A DNA stretch of 64,000 bases from Limnomonas spitsbergensis (taxonomy: Eukaryota; Chlorophyta; Chlorophyceae; Chlamydomonadales). The translations under genes were made by a program, and so were the position numbers. The number at the start of each line of letters is the position of its first letter. Position 1 is the stretch's first letter. Under the pieces are notes generated by a model that worked only from the letters and a program-made list of their open reading frames with translations, was not told the origin of the DNA and made no database searches. The stretch spans positions 868,001 through 932,000 of the forward strand of contig JAYJMM010000110.1 of NCBI GenBank assembly GCA_037349105.1. Direction: 5' to 3'. Shown here in pieces: positions 21,567-32,095 of the stretch.

Positions 21567-23240
21567 GCACTGGGTTGCCAGGTGCTTTGGGGTGCACCAA
21601 GCGGCGTGCATTACATTTGCAGATATATCCACACAATGCACGCAGGTAGCATGCTTGGTAAGACGGGGCTGCTTTTCAAAATGCGATGGGGTTTTAAGGC
21701 CTCCTTTCAATTTGTGGAGCATCAAGCCGGACGCTGGAACCGCGCCAGGTGTTTTAGGTGGCTGGTGTTTGATGATTTCCCTGAGTCCCTGTATCCCAAA
21801 ATGGTGCACCTGTCTTCCACACCTCTTGCTAAAGCTTAATGAATGGACAAACGCTTCATATTATCCATCTCCATAGGTTTCCTTCCCAAGCACCTGGGAG
21901 CAGCAGGAACCTCAGACCAAGTGCCGCCAGCCTTCTGGCAACCACACACGCAACGCAACTTCCCAACGCAGTCAAACGGTGCGACGGGGTCCATACGTGA
22001 ATGAAGCATTACCTGTTTACATATCTTGATCCTAATAGGGTAGCAGTAAGCGCAGTGCGCGCAGACCAACACACCATCTTGGCAACCCATGGATTTTTCA
22101 AATATTACCTTCAAATTTGACACTGGAAAGTGCTAGCTCTATTGTGCTTCATGTTCGCCCCTCCCTAGAACGAGTTCCTATCCCGTGCTTGAAAAGTGAT
22201 GCCCCGCTGGACCGTTAAAACCTTCACAAACAACCTCACAGGTACATGAGGGAGTACAAAGATGACGCAGTACAGTTTTGACAGCAGGCCAGGCGTGAAA
22301 ATCACCAGCGCAGTTATGCAATGGAATGGAATTATAAAGCGTCCTCGCCCGCACTCATCTCCCAAAGGTCCTTAGGTCCTAGCCATACAATGAAGTGCAG
22401 TCGACATATGTCTCCAGCTACAGCAGCCACTATCAACTGTCTAAAGGAGCAGCAACCACAACAGTACTAGATGTCTCAAGGGGCAGCAGCAGGAGCCATG
22501 AACTGTGTACAAAGGCAACTGCCACTACTAGCTGTCTGAATGAGCAGTAACCACAATAAACCGTGTAGAAAAGCAACAGGAGTAGGAGCTGTCCACAGGA
22601 GCAGCATGCAGCTATGAGCAGCCGTAGATTATGGCTTTGCTTTGAGGCGATGGGGCATCCAGGTATTGCAGCCTTTCCATGCATGCACATTTGCTACTGT
22701 GGATACATGACCCTGATGTCTGACACAATAGGATGAATGGTATGCTCTCTGGACTTGTTTTGATAACACGGAAGGCACTTTCATGCAGTGAGGTAGAGGG
22801 ATGTTCACGACTTCTCCGAAGCAGAGGGAGGTGGTGAGACGAGGGGGCGCAGGCATGCGTTTGTTTGGACTTCACAAGGAATAATGCGGCTGGCCGCCCA
22901 GTCCATAATCCCCCCATCGTCAGTAGCTAAACGTCGGTTAGAAACAGGAGAGGCCCATGTCCAGCACGGGCTCACAGGGGCACACAAACTAGCCCTATAT
23001 AGTGACTGAGCTCTGCATTACCATTGACATCCCAATGATGCCAGGAAGTAGGAACGCCTATCTAAGGTCTACACAAAACAACGCCATCAAACCTGTTGAG
23101 AAGTAAACAGGCTAAAAATGATGCCAAGATGACAGGAAGCTAGTACAGTATTAACCCTGGTATTAAGCATGCGTGAGAAGTAAGATCTACGAGTGGTTTC
23201 CAATCCTTCGTGATCTTGAAAGCGTGAGATATAGATCCTA
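21567..23240. other. Intergenic region with weak quasi-repeats, no gene seen
   Basis: Contains the 3' UTR of the receptor-cyclase gene. At about 22,430-22,620 a degenerate 35-40 bp quasi-repeat is built from CTGTSTAMARGAGCAGCARC-like units. Open frames here lack domain features or plausible splice partners. Confidence 0.4.
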
Positions 23241-23244
23241 GAAT

Positions 23245-23850
23245 GTGGAACACAGCTCTACACAAGCCAGGGCCTCCCACCCCTGCTTGCGGGCTATCCT
23301 TATTCCTGCCTCGTTGGGAGGAAAAAGGAAAGGAACTGAAGGCAAGAGGGAACACAGAGAGGAGCACGATGGACAGAAAAACACCCATCCCCAGAAAACG
23401 GAAAGGCGTACTGAAGGATCCCCGCCCCTGAAAGCAAGAGAAAGACAAAAAGGGAAAGAGCCAGTCCCAAAGAAGGCAAAACAAATACAACAAAATAGCC
23501 TTCAACAAAAGTTTACCACGTCCTTAACAAAAGCCAGAGCCTCCCACCCATGCCCGCCCTGGTACAACTGCTGAAAGTCCGTGGCGGCCTCCAAGGGCAT
23601 GCCCAACCTCTCGCCCTCAGCCTCTCCTTCACACAAGGGCACTGAAAGCACACATCCAGCGCATCCTCCACAGGCCGGCCGCATCCCTCCGCCTAGCACC
23701 GTTGGCAGTAGCGTGTGTCATGCTGCTGATCGCTGCGCCGTCCTCAATTATCAGCTGTGCTGACCGCTCCGAGTCGCAGCCTTAAGACAGTGCACACACG
23801 AGCACACGCCCTTTTGCTAGTGATGATACAACGCAGGACTCAGGAGACGG
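23245..23850 (-). mobile_element. Non-LTR retrotransposon 3'-end remnant (arm A)
   Basis: On the minus strand this encodes EDALDVCFQCPCVKERLRAR followed by GWA, then (frame-shifted) DFQQLYQGGHGWEALAFVKD. This matches the usual C-terminus of algal non-LTR reverse transcriptases, where a Cys/His box with ...HxLxxCP is followed by a short helical tail. A 3' UTR-like segment with GGGAGGCCCTGGCTTGTGTA follows. The mirror copy is at 59,390-59,935. The family call is by resemblance only. Confidence 0.5.
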
Positions 23851-24539
23851 GCCTAATGGCCTGCCCTCTACTATACACCTACTCCGATTGAAGCAAAAGT
23901 TCCCACTGCATTTCAAATTTCACGTCTGCAAACACAATTTTCAAATTTCAGGAGTTCGCCAGCACATATTTCGAATTCCAGAGGGCAGCCAGCATACACT
24001 ATAAATTCCTTATTTTAAGCCATTAACTGGGCGCCAGAAAGGGCGCATGGACCTGGCACCTGTACACCTCAATTGTGGCCACAAAATACCACTGTCACTC
24101 ACTGGGGGCCAAATAAATACAGTGGCATCTGTATACCCGGTTTAGCGTACCAATTCAGGTCAAAATTTACAGTACTGGGATCCAAGCGACACCATAAAAG
24201 GGACTCAGGTGTGATGCAAGACGTGTCAGGGAATGGGTATTTGTACGAACTGCACTACCACTGCGCAACATGTCCTAGTGGCAGTGCAGCTCGCACCAAT
24301 ACCCGTTCCCTGACAAGACGGTCTGTTTTGCAAGAAGCAGTGATATTCTGACTGCAGAACCGAAATAATCTCGTGACGCCGTCACAATTGCGCAGCCCTG
24401 ATAATAAACCAATGCCGAAGCCACAGCCATGATAACCCAGCCATAACCATAGACCTTCAGCTTCAGCTTGCCGTCGACTAGTCCATCACTGGGCTCCGCG
24501 ATAACCGACAGCCCGTCTTGACTATCAGCAGCCTACTGT

Positions 24540-24960
24540 TCCCCGATGACCCTGCTGGCTGACGCCGTCACCGACACTGCCCTGCACTCCCTGACGCCAA
24601 GCTTTGCCACTGTCTGACATGCCATGCCCTTTGCCACACCCTCCCATACCACGCCCTCTGCCACGCCCTGCCTCACGACCCGCCATGCCCCGCCCATCGC
24701 CACGCCCTTCTAGACCAAGCCCTTCCAAGCCACGCCCTTCCTCACACCCTTCCACACCAGGCCCTTCGCCAGGCCATTCCACACCATTCCCTTTGCCATG
24801 CGCTCCTAAGCCCAGCCCTTCGCACGGCCCTTCTAAGGCACGCCCTGCCTCATAACCTGCCATGCCACTCCCTTTCCCAAGCCCCTCCAAAGTACGCCCT
24901 GCCTCACACTCGGCCATTCCATTCCCTTCGCCAAGCCCCGCCAAGGCACGCCCTGCCTCA
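24540..24960 (-). repeat. Gly/Glu-rich C-terminal minisatellite of the arm A helicase
   Basis: On the minus strand, degenerate units of about 15-60 bp encode variations of AGREAGRALAGLGEGSGM. The repeat is longer and more diverged here than in arm B (about 58,830-58,945), where only two to three units precede a Lys/Gln-rich tail. Confidence 0.7.
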
Positions 24961-25539
24961 TGACCAGCTACGTGCTCCCTGACGGCCTGCCTGAAGTGCC
25001 GCGTGATATCTTGCCACATGGCGCTCCCTTTGCTCCGGAAGCATGCCAGGTGACCGACGATCACGCACTCCCGCTTTGCCCGCGACAGCGCGACGCACAC
25101 CCTGCGGCGGTCCTCGAGGAACGAGTTGACGCCACTCGTGCGCACCATAGACAGGATGATGCAGTCGGCTTCAGAGCCCTGGATGGGAGCAGGCATCATT
25201 GAATCATTTGGTCATTACCTTGGCTTAATTAATTGCTCACCCCAAACTACCAGTACCTTAACTACCCTTAGCTACCTTTACCCTTACCTTAAACTACCAG
25301 GTACTACCAAAACCCTTACTTACTAAACAATAAGCCCTAGTCAGGACAACACAGTCAGCTTCCAAGCCATAAGAGCAGCGGAGCATCGTTCCAACGCAGA
25401 AAACTCCCTGCTTCAGACATTGCAATGGAAATTCTTCAGCCGTGGAGGATAGAGAAAGTTTTTACCTTGTGGGTGCAAGGGTTCAGGAAATGGAGCGGCG
25501 TTGACGGAGGCCTCATCGGTGTTATTGTTTTCTCGCAAT

Positions 25540-25718
25540 TCAGCTAAATGTTGGCTACAGTCTGGCAGTTTGGCCGGCCACAAGTGAAGCCCAATTGTGG
25601 CCAGCCAAACTGCCTTGGGCACCGGTGATAGGCCGGTCCTGGTTTGGTTTAAATCAGGCGTTTGGCGGCCACAGGGCGGCCTGCCGCAGGTGGACTCAAA
25701 GCCGCAAAAATAAACTCT
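25540..25718 (-). repeat. Short interspersed repeat, copy 9 (arm A)
   Basis: Antisense copy inside the last intron of the arm A helicase: on + reads TTCAGCTAAATGTTGGCTAC, CAAACTGCCTTGGGCACCGG and GGGCGGCCTGCCGCAGGTGG. Mirrors the copy at 57,965-58,150, so it predates the inverted duplication. Confidence 0.8.
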
Positions 25719-27435
25719 GTCCCTGGTCAGACATGTTGCTGAGTCACGAAAAATATTATCGCCGCCACGTCCGACATAAAACCACCAGCCTTTGATAGAG
25801 CTAATCTGAGGCTTGAACCTAGTCCTCACAGAGGTTTCCAATAGAATCCATGGGAAACCTTAGTGGAAATCTACCCCAACTTTGCGCTTACATGAAAACA
25901 GATATGCACTTACAGGGGCGTGTATGAAGGCAGCTTCACATTTTAATAGTTCTGACCTGAGGCTTGACCCCAGTCCTCACATAGGCTTCCAGAAGACCCT
26001 CTGGGAAACCCTGCCCCAACTGTGCTCTTGAATAAAACCATGAATGCGCCAAATGGAGAGCGGATGAAGGAAGCCTCCAATTCGGCCCAAAGCAAGGGAC
26101 ATGGCTACCATGTGCTCTCACGAAGAGGTCAAAGCAACCCGGAAGCAACCCTTGCCTGTTGCAGGCCCCAAGAGGCTAAAATGCAGACCTGGGGCTGTGG
26201 CTTGGGCTGAGAAAGCCCCTGAGAACCATGAGTGCACGCTACCTGACCGCCTGGTTACAACATGGGGAACAGGACCTCCCCCGGAGAATAAAACCCATTC
26301 CCCGGAGTGGCTTGTGGCTGAGGTGCATATACTGGACTTAGTTATGGACAGTGTGGTCCGCAAATAAGGCCGGGGAACCGACAACTATGATCTTGCACCT
26401 GCCCCGGATTTTGCAATGGCAGTGATGCCACCTGGCACCAACAGAGATAACGGAAACTGTGCCCACAGGGCGTCTGTGGGGGTAAGAGAGCAGTGTGTGA
26501 GAGGGCTTAAGGCTGTGTGGGCCCTGTACCCTGATCCGGAGAAAGTGGGGGCCCATCTGGATTCGGATTTATCCATGCAGGAGGATGTACACTCGGAGTG
26601 GTTTTAGCTTTAGCTTCTGGGGGAGCTAAAGGTTCGCTCGGAGTGGATTCGGCGGAAGAAGAGATTCGTGCTGTAACCATGTACCAGCTCTGAAAGAAAG
26701 AAATGAATGCGAAGCTTTCGGATGCCGTTTTCCGTCACCCCCCCCCCCACACGAACTGTAGTAAGAAAAGAAAGAAATACCAATCTGCCGGCCGGATATA
26801 TGTCGGTCTCTGTTCCCCCTCACCAGCTCACAACGCAATGCCTCACCTGGCACGCATCCACCGACAAAACCTGGAGCTGCTCTTCCTCCAGGTCCTTGCC
26901 CAAGGCAGGGACGCGCTTTAAGGCCTCCAGCAGCTCCACCCTCTGCTTGTTGTACGGGGTGGTGACGTACACCAGCCCGTAGCCGAAGGCCAGGGGGGAT
27001 AAGGCCTCAGCCACCACCACGGCCACCTCTGCAGGGTTGTGGTAACCCTTGCCCTCGTGGGACACCTCGGATTCGGAGCCAACGTCGACCCAGCGGCAGG
27101 ACTCTGCGGGCAGGCCCGGCCACAGGCTGAGCTCGGGTGCAGTGGTGAGTTGCCCGTGATAGAACAGCCTGTTGTTGGGAACAAAATGAAGTGTTACAAA
27201 TTCTTGACGGATGAATCCTCGGGTAGGTAGATTCAAAAACCTGTAGTTGTCAGTACCGTTGTACGAGACAACGCTGGCTTTAAGTGATTTAAGGGTGGGC
27301 GTGCACAGGAATGTGTGCACGGGCATTCAGTTACTGGTATATATATGTCTATTGCATGTGTTGTTGTGCAGCAGGCGGGTATTGTTTAGCTGTGGAGGTG
27401 ACCGTGCCCAGCGTGCAGCCTCAATCTAAGCTAGT

Positions 27436-27475
27436 TTAAGTTAGGGTTTAGGGTTCAGGGTTTCAGGGTTATCCC
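27436..27475 (-). repeat. Interstitial telomere-like repeat
   Basis: Run of TTAGGGTTTAGGGTTCAGGG character. Its mirror in arm B is at about 56,620-56,650. A second pair of similar tracts lies at 28,178-28,262 (arm A) and 51,190-51,275 (arm B). Confidence 0.65.
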
Positions 27476-30060
27476 ACCATGTAGCCTCGACCCAAGCCCA
27501 TGTAGCCTCGACCCAAGCCCGATTATCCCCAGCCCTGACCTCGACCTGAGCATTATAAACTGATTCGGGTAGTCCATTACCCCCCACATATTTTTGGGGG
27601 GCACCAGCTTGATCCATGGAGGCAAATCGGATCCTTACCTTACCAGATCTACCTCATAAATCTACCAACCAGATCCATATAGACCGAGTCCTACCTGATC
27701 CAGGTGGCCCGTGAATGATGTCCAGCCCATGCCTGAGGCCCCGCACTGCATCGCCCTGCGCGCTGTTGAGCGGTACCATTCGGGAATCGCCCTCCACCAG
27801 CAGCCTGCAGGCAGGCCCACCCGCGGACAGCGTGGGCATGCCGAAAGCGGCCCGCTCAGAATCTACCGGAGGCGCTGCGATCATCTGCAGCACTTGCGCT
27901 GCCGCAGTGCCAGCTATTGGGGGCCGCCGTAGCAGCTGCGCGCAGCTCCGGAACTCCAGCAGGTGGGAGCCTATGTAGCCCAGCGTCCGAATCTGTCCAG
28001 CAGATGGAGAAAATGAAATATTGCAGACAGAGAGGCTATGAAGGCGCAGCGCCCATACCTGCGGGCCTGAGCATGCACAAAATAATTAATAAATGAGTGA
28101 AAGTCTGTGGTGCGCTCCTCGCATCACACATAGGCAGTGTTGGGCTCCGACAACGTAAAAGGGACTCGGGTGTAACTTAAGACTGCAACCCCTGAACCCT
28201 AACACCGTAAAACAGTCACATTCAGACTGAGGAACCGCATTAGAACCCTTAACCCTAAAATCAGACCTTGACACCGCAATGAGGCTGACTGTCATGACCA
28301 TAAATTGCCTAGCCCTACACAGAGGGTGTGCCCGGTCCAACCGTGTCAAGTCCAGATCCACATCTGAAGGGGTGTAGATATACGAAAGTGCAAATAACCA
28401 TCACCCAGCAGCAGGGGCGCGAGCACCTCGCCGAAACCCAAAACCTTGGCGAGCGCACAGATTTCCGGCCCTGAGATCTCGCCCGTGCACTGTCGCGGAG
28501 GCGGGCGCTTTGGGCCGATGCATTCCGGGCTGGGCTCACAGAACTTGACCAACATCGCTGTGCATTGGCCCTTGATCTCCACCAAGTTCTTGCTCCAGGT
28601 CTCCGTTTCAAAGTCAACACCGTCAATATGTAGGTAGGTCCGTTCGTTGGGGGCTCCCTTGATAGATTTGAATTTGTGATACGAGCCATGCGGGACGTCT
28701 GAGGCCACACAATAAGCCTGCCAGGAGGGAGGGGCAGGTCAAAGGAAGAGACTAGGTTAAGAGGAGGCAGGGAGAGGAAACCATCTTGGCAGGACGATGT
28801 AGCTGTGTCCTCCGACCCTGCACGCTGCGTCACGAGGAAAGGCTGAGCCTGAGTGCCTGGGCCAGGAACTTTGACGATGAAGACAAATGGATGCCCCATG
28901 GCCGTATCGTTTCATGGATTTAAAGAAAGGTGAGGGGAAACAAGGAAAAGAAGTGCTGATAGAATTGTGGGTGGCAGGCTCCTTGCTGTATCAATCGCTT
29001 CATCACAAACCACAGTCGCCGCACCTTTGCCACAGCATCGTAGTACTCGGCTTGAGTGTGGCGCTGCATGGCCTTGAGGTACTCGTCAACCGAGCTAAAC
29101 CTGGGTGTGCATCAAATGGGATCCAAACGATGGAAATTAAATGCGTGTTTGTTAGGTGACGGGGAGCTGTCTGGATGATTGTTGGACAGGAGCCACTCAG
29201 CGCACTATAAAAGCGGGACAAGCACTACGGAGAGTTGATACAAACATCAAAATCGGCAAAATCTTACACAAATGCTGACTGCTCAGCAGGGGGGGGGGGG
29301 GAAATCAGACACGCAACTAGGAGGACCCATCGCGGTAAGACAGCTTGACGAGAGATTTTCAACCCTGGTCTTGTTTTGTTGTATGGCTCAACGGTAATTG
29401 AGACCCCGTGGTCCAAGCAGACAGCATTTTTACTTCATTTATAGAAGTTTCTTCCTGACAAAACATGGACAGCAGGCCTCACCTACAGCGCTGGGCTTTT
29501 CAACTCCACCCCCGGTGCATGGTGAGCAGTCAAAGTTAAGGTCACGGTCATCCGATTTCAATATCATGGTGCTTATTTGTAAGCGACCCTCGAAACATAA
29601 CCAGGTTGTTAAAACACTCGCCCCTCTATCACCATTCTGTAATAACACGGGATCGGCCTTAACCCACACCCTGCATTGTTCCCTAAACCCTCACACCCCT
29701 CCATGGCGTAGTTACCTGAACCCTCAAAACCATACATAGCGTACTTTTCATCCATTCTTACGCACCGCAGCGGGATAGCATCGACTTCCGGAAGCCTGCT
29801 GAGCGGCTGCTGCTTGCGGCCAGTCGTGTCGGGTAGTTCGCTGCCGACGCCATCCGCAGCTTCTGATTGCGGCTGGCCGGTAAGCTCACTCAGCGACGGG
29901 ATCAGCAGCTGCATGGGACTGTTCGTGCGCAAGCCGCTGCTGAGCTGGCGTTGTTTCTCTCGTCCCGCATGAGATGAACCTGACGCGCCATCGCCGCCAG
30001 CGTGCTGGTCGCCGTTTAGCTCGAGCTTCTCAACTGCGAGGCGCAGCATTTTGCTATCGA

Positions 30061-31500
30061 TCCATTCCCCCTGCTGCTGCTGCTCCGCCTGCCGTGCTCC
30101 AAGTTGAGACTCCCAGGCACCTTGCCGCTCCCTCTCCTTGGCTACCTGCTCCCTTGCTGCAGCCTGTTGCTCCCTTGCTGCCTGTTGCTCCCTTGCTGCA
30201 GCCTGTTGCTCTCTTGCTGCCTGTTGCTCCCTTGCTGCCTGTAGCTCCCTTGCTGCCTGTTGCTCCCTTGCTGCCTGTTGCTCCTTTGCTGCAGCCTGTT
30301 GCTCTCTTGCTGCCTGTTGCTCCCTTGCTGCCTGTAGCTCCCTTGCTGTCTGTTGCTCCCTTGCTGCCTGTTGCTCCCTTGCTGCCTGTTGCTCCCTTGC
30401 TGCAGCCTGTTGCTCTCTTGCTGCCTGTTGCTCCCTTGCTGCCTGTAGCTCCCTTGCTGCCTGTTGCTCCCTTGCTGCCTGTTGCTCCTTTGCTGCCAGC
30501 TGCTCTCTTGCTGCCTGTAGCTCCCTTGCTGCAGCCTGTTGCTCCCTTGCTGCCTGTTGCTCCCTTGCTGCCCGCTGCTCCCTTGCAACAACTTGCTGCT
30601 CCCTTGCTGCTGTTTCTCCTTCTCTCTTGCTGCCTGCTTCTCCCTTGCTGCCATCTCATCCCTCTCTCGTGATGTCTGCCATCTTGCTGCCACCTGCTCC
30701 CTCTCTTTTGCTGTCTGCTGCTCCCTTGCTCTTGCATTCTGCTCCTTCTCTCTTGTCGCCCGCTCTTCCTTTTCTCGTGCTGCCTGCTGCTGCCTTGCTA
30801 TCGCCTGCTGCTCATTCTCCCTTGCTGCCTGTTGCTCCCTTGCTGCCCGCTGCTCCCTTGCTACAATTTGCTGCTCCCTTGCTGCCTGTTGCTCCTTCTC
30901 ACTTGCTGCCTGCTTCTCCCTTGCTGCCATCTCATCCCTCTCTCGTGATGTCTGCCATCTCGCTGCCACCTGCTCCCTCTCTTTCGCTGTCTGCTGCTCC
31001 TTTGCTCCTGCATTCTGCTCCTTCTCTCTTGTCGCCCGCTCTTCCATTTCTCGTGCTGCATGCTGCTGCCTTGCTATCGCCTGCTGCTCATTCTCCCTTA
31101 CTGCCTGTTTCTGCCTTGCTGCCTGTTGCTTCTTCTCTATTGCTGCCTGCTTCTCCCTTGCTGCCATCTCATCCCTCTCTCGTGATGTCTGCCATCTAGC
31201 TGCCACCTGCTCCCTCTCTTTCGCTGTCTGCTGCTCCCTTGCTCCTGCATTCTGCTCCTTCTCTCTTGTCGCCTGCTGTTCCATTTTTCTTGCTGCCTGC
31301 TGCTGCCTTGCTGCAGCCTGTTGCTCCTTCCCCCTTGCTGCCTGTTGCTCCCTCGCTGCTGCCTGTTGCTCTCTTGCTGTCCACAGCTTTTTGCTGCCCC
31401 CAACTCTCTTCCTGCTTGCTTTGCTCGCTCCTTTGCTGCTGCCTGCTCTCTTAAGCTTGCTGCTTCCTGCCACCTCTCCCTATCTCTTGCGAGTTCCTTC
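30061..31500 (-). repeat. 18-bp-based tandem repeat encoding the coiled coil (arm A)
   Basis: Built from GCAACAGGCAGCAAGGGA-like 18-bp units plus 33-bp variants. The helicase sense frame gives (A)AREQQAA heptad-like repeats (Glu/Gln/Ala/Arg, predicted coiled coil). The other five frames are also largely open (SNRQQG, ATGSKG, LAACCS, PVAPLL, CCLLLP), so long ORFs on either strand here are shadows. A larger sub-repeat with QTAKEREQVAARWQTSRERD recurs three times (30,650-31,260). Confidence 0.85.
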
Positions 31501-31899
31501 TGCTGCAGCCGTGCCTGATTGGCGTCGTAGTCCTATACAGCACAGTGCAGACCAGGAGTAGATGGGAACACCTCACAAGTGGAGCCACCATTAGTAAGCC
31601 AAAAACAACCGCAAGCGCAGGCCAACACTGTTTACTTCCTTGGTTTCGATAGCCTGAGCGAGGGCATCGGCATATACAGGGTCTTGGCTCATGCTGCACT
31701 ATCTCCTGGGCCCGCAGGGTTCAGGGTTCAGTAAGAAAGGACAGGATGTGGTTGAAGAAGCGTTGCTCCTTTCAACATCGCAATACCTCTGGATGTATCG
31801 GCCCATGGTATTAGGCTAACAGATTAACGGTTAGGGGCTTAGCCGGTCGCAGTACCACTTTTCTTCTTATCATCATCTTGCTCCTCTTGATGATGACAG

Positions 31900-32095
31900 T
31901 TCTAGCCCAGATTAAATTTCCAAAACCAAAATCCCGCCCCACTGGGCCGATGGGAACCAAACTTTGGCCGGCTCACGGCCAGTGGCCGAAGCACCAGGGC
32001 TTACTGCTGCACCAGTCCCACTCTGCCGAACGCCGTGACATACCACTGGTATGGTATGGGTTGCTGATCTGAAACTGAAGTGCGCACAAATAAAC
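31900..32095 (+). repeat. Short interspersed repeat, copy 10 (arm A)
   Basis: Head diverged; body with CCCCACTGGGCCGATGGGAA, GCCAGTGGCCGAAGCACCAG, and tail TGAAGTGCGCACAAATAAAC. Mirrored by the copy at 47,795-47,978. Confidence 0.8.

Larger units (their letters stand above)
24525..31692 (-). pseudogene. UPF1-like SF1 helicase gene, arm A copy (core deleted)
   Basis: Exons on the minus strand: 31692-31636 (MSQDPVYADALAQAIETKE), 31532-29766 (coiled coil plus a conserved LRLAVEKLELNGDQHAGGDG block ending DAIPLR at a GTGCGTAAG donor), 29100-about 29009 (FSSVDEYLKAMQRHTQAEYY), 28717-about 28400, 27992-27695 (ends in the P-loop start HGPPGSG), 27168-26847 (TPYNKQRVELLEALKRV) and 25178-24525 (GSEADCIILSMVRTSGV, then RRRVCVALSRAKRE, motif VI). 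Exons for the rest of motif I, motif II (DEAG), III and IV are absent, replaced by about 100 bp. The coiled coil also has a frameshift near 31,400, and the donor after exon 3 is degraded. The C-terminal tail is a Gly/Glu repeat unlike arm B. It cannot make an active helicase. Confidence 0.8.

Noticed and set aside
30138..31561. Plus-strand ORFs of 340-350 codons with LAACCS / PVAPLL repeats
   Set aside because: They are antisense shadows of the helicase coiled-coil repeat, which is open in all frames. The helicase frame alone has conserved flanking exons and a mirror copy.
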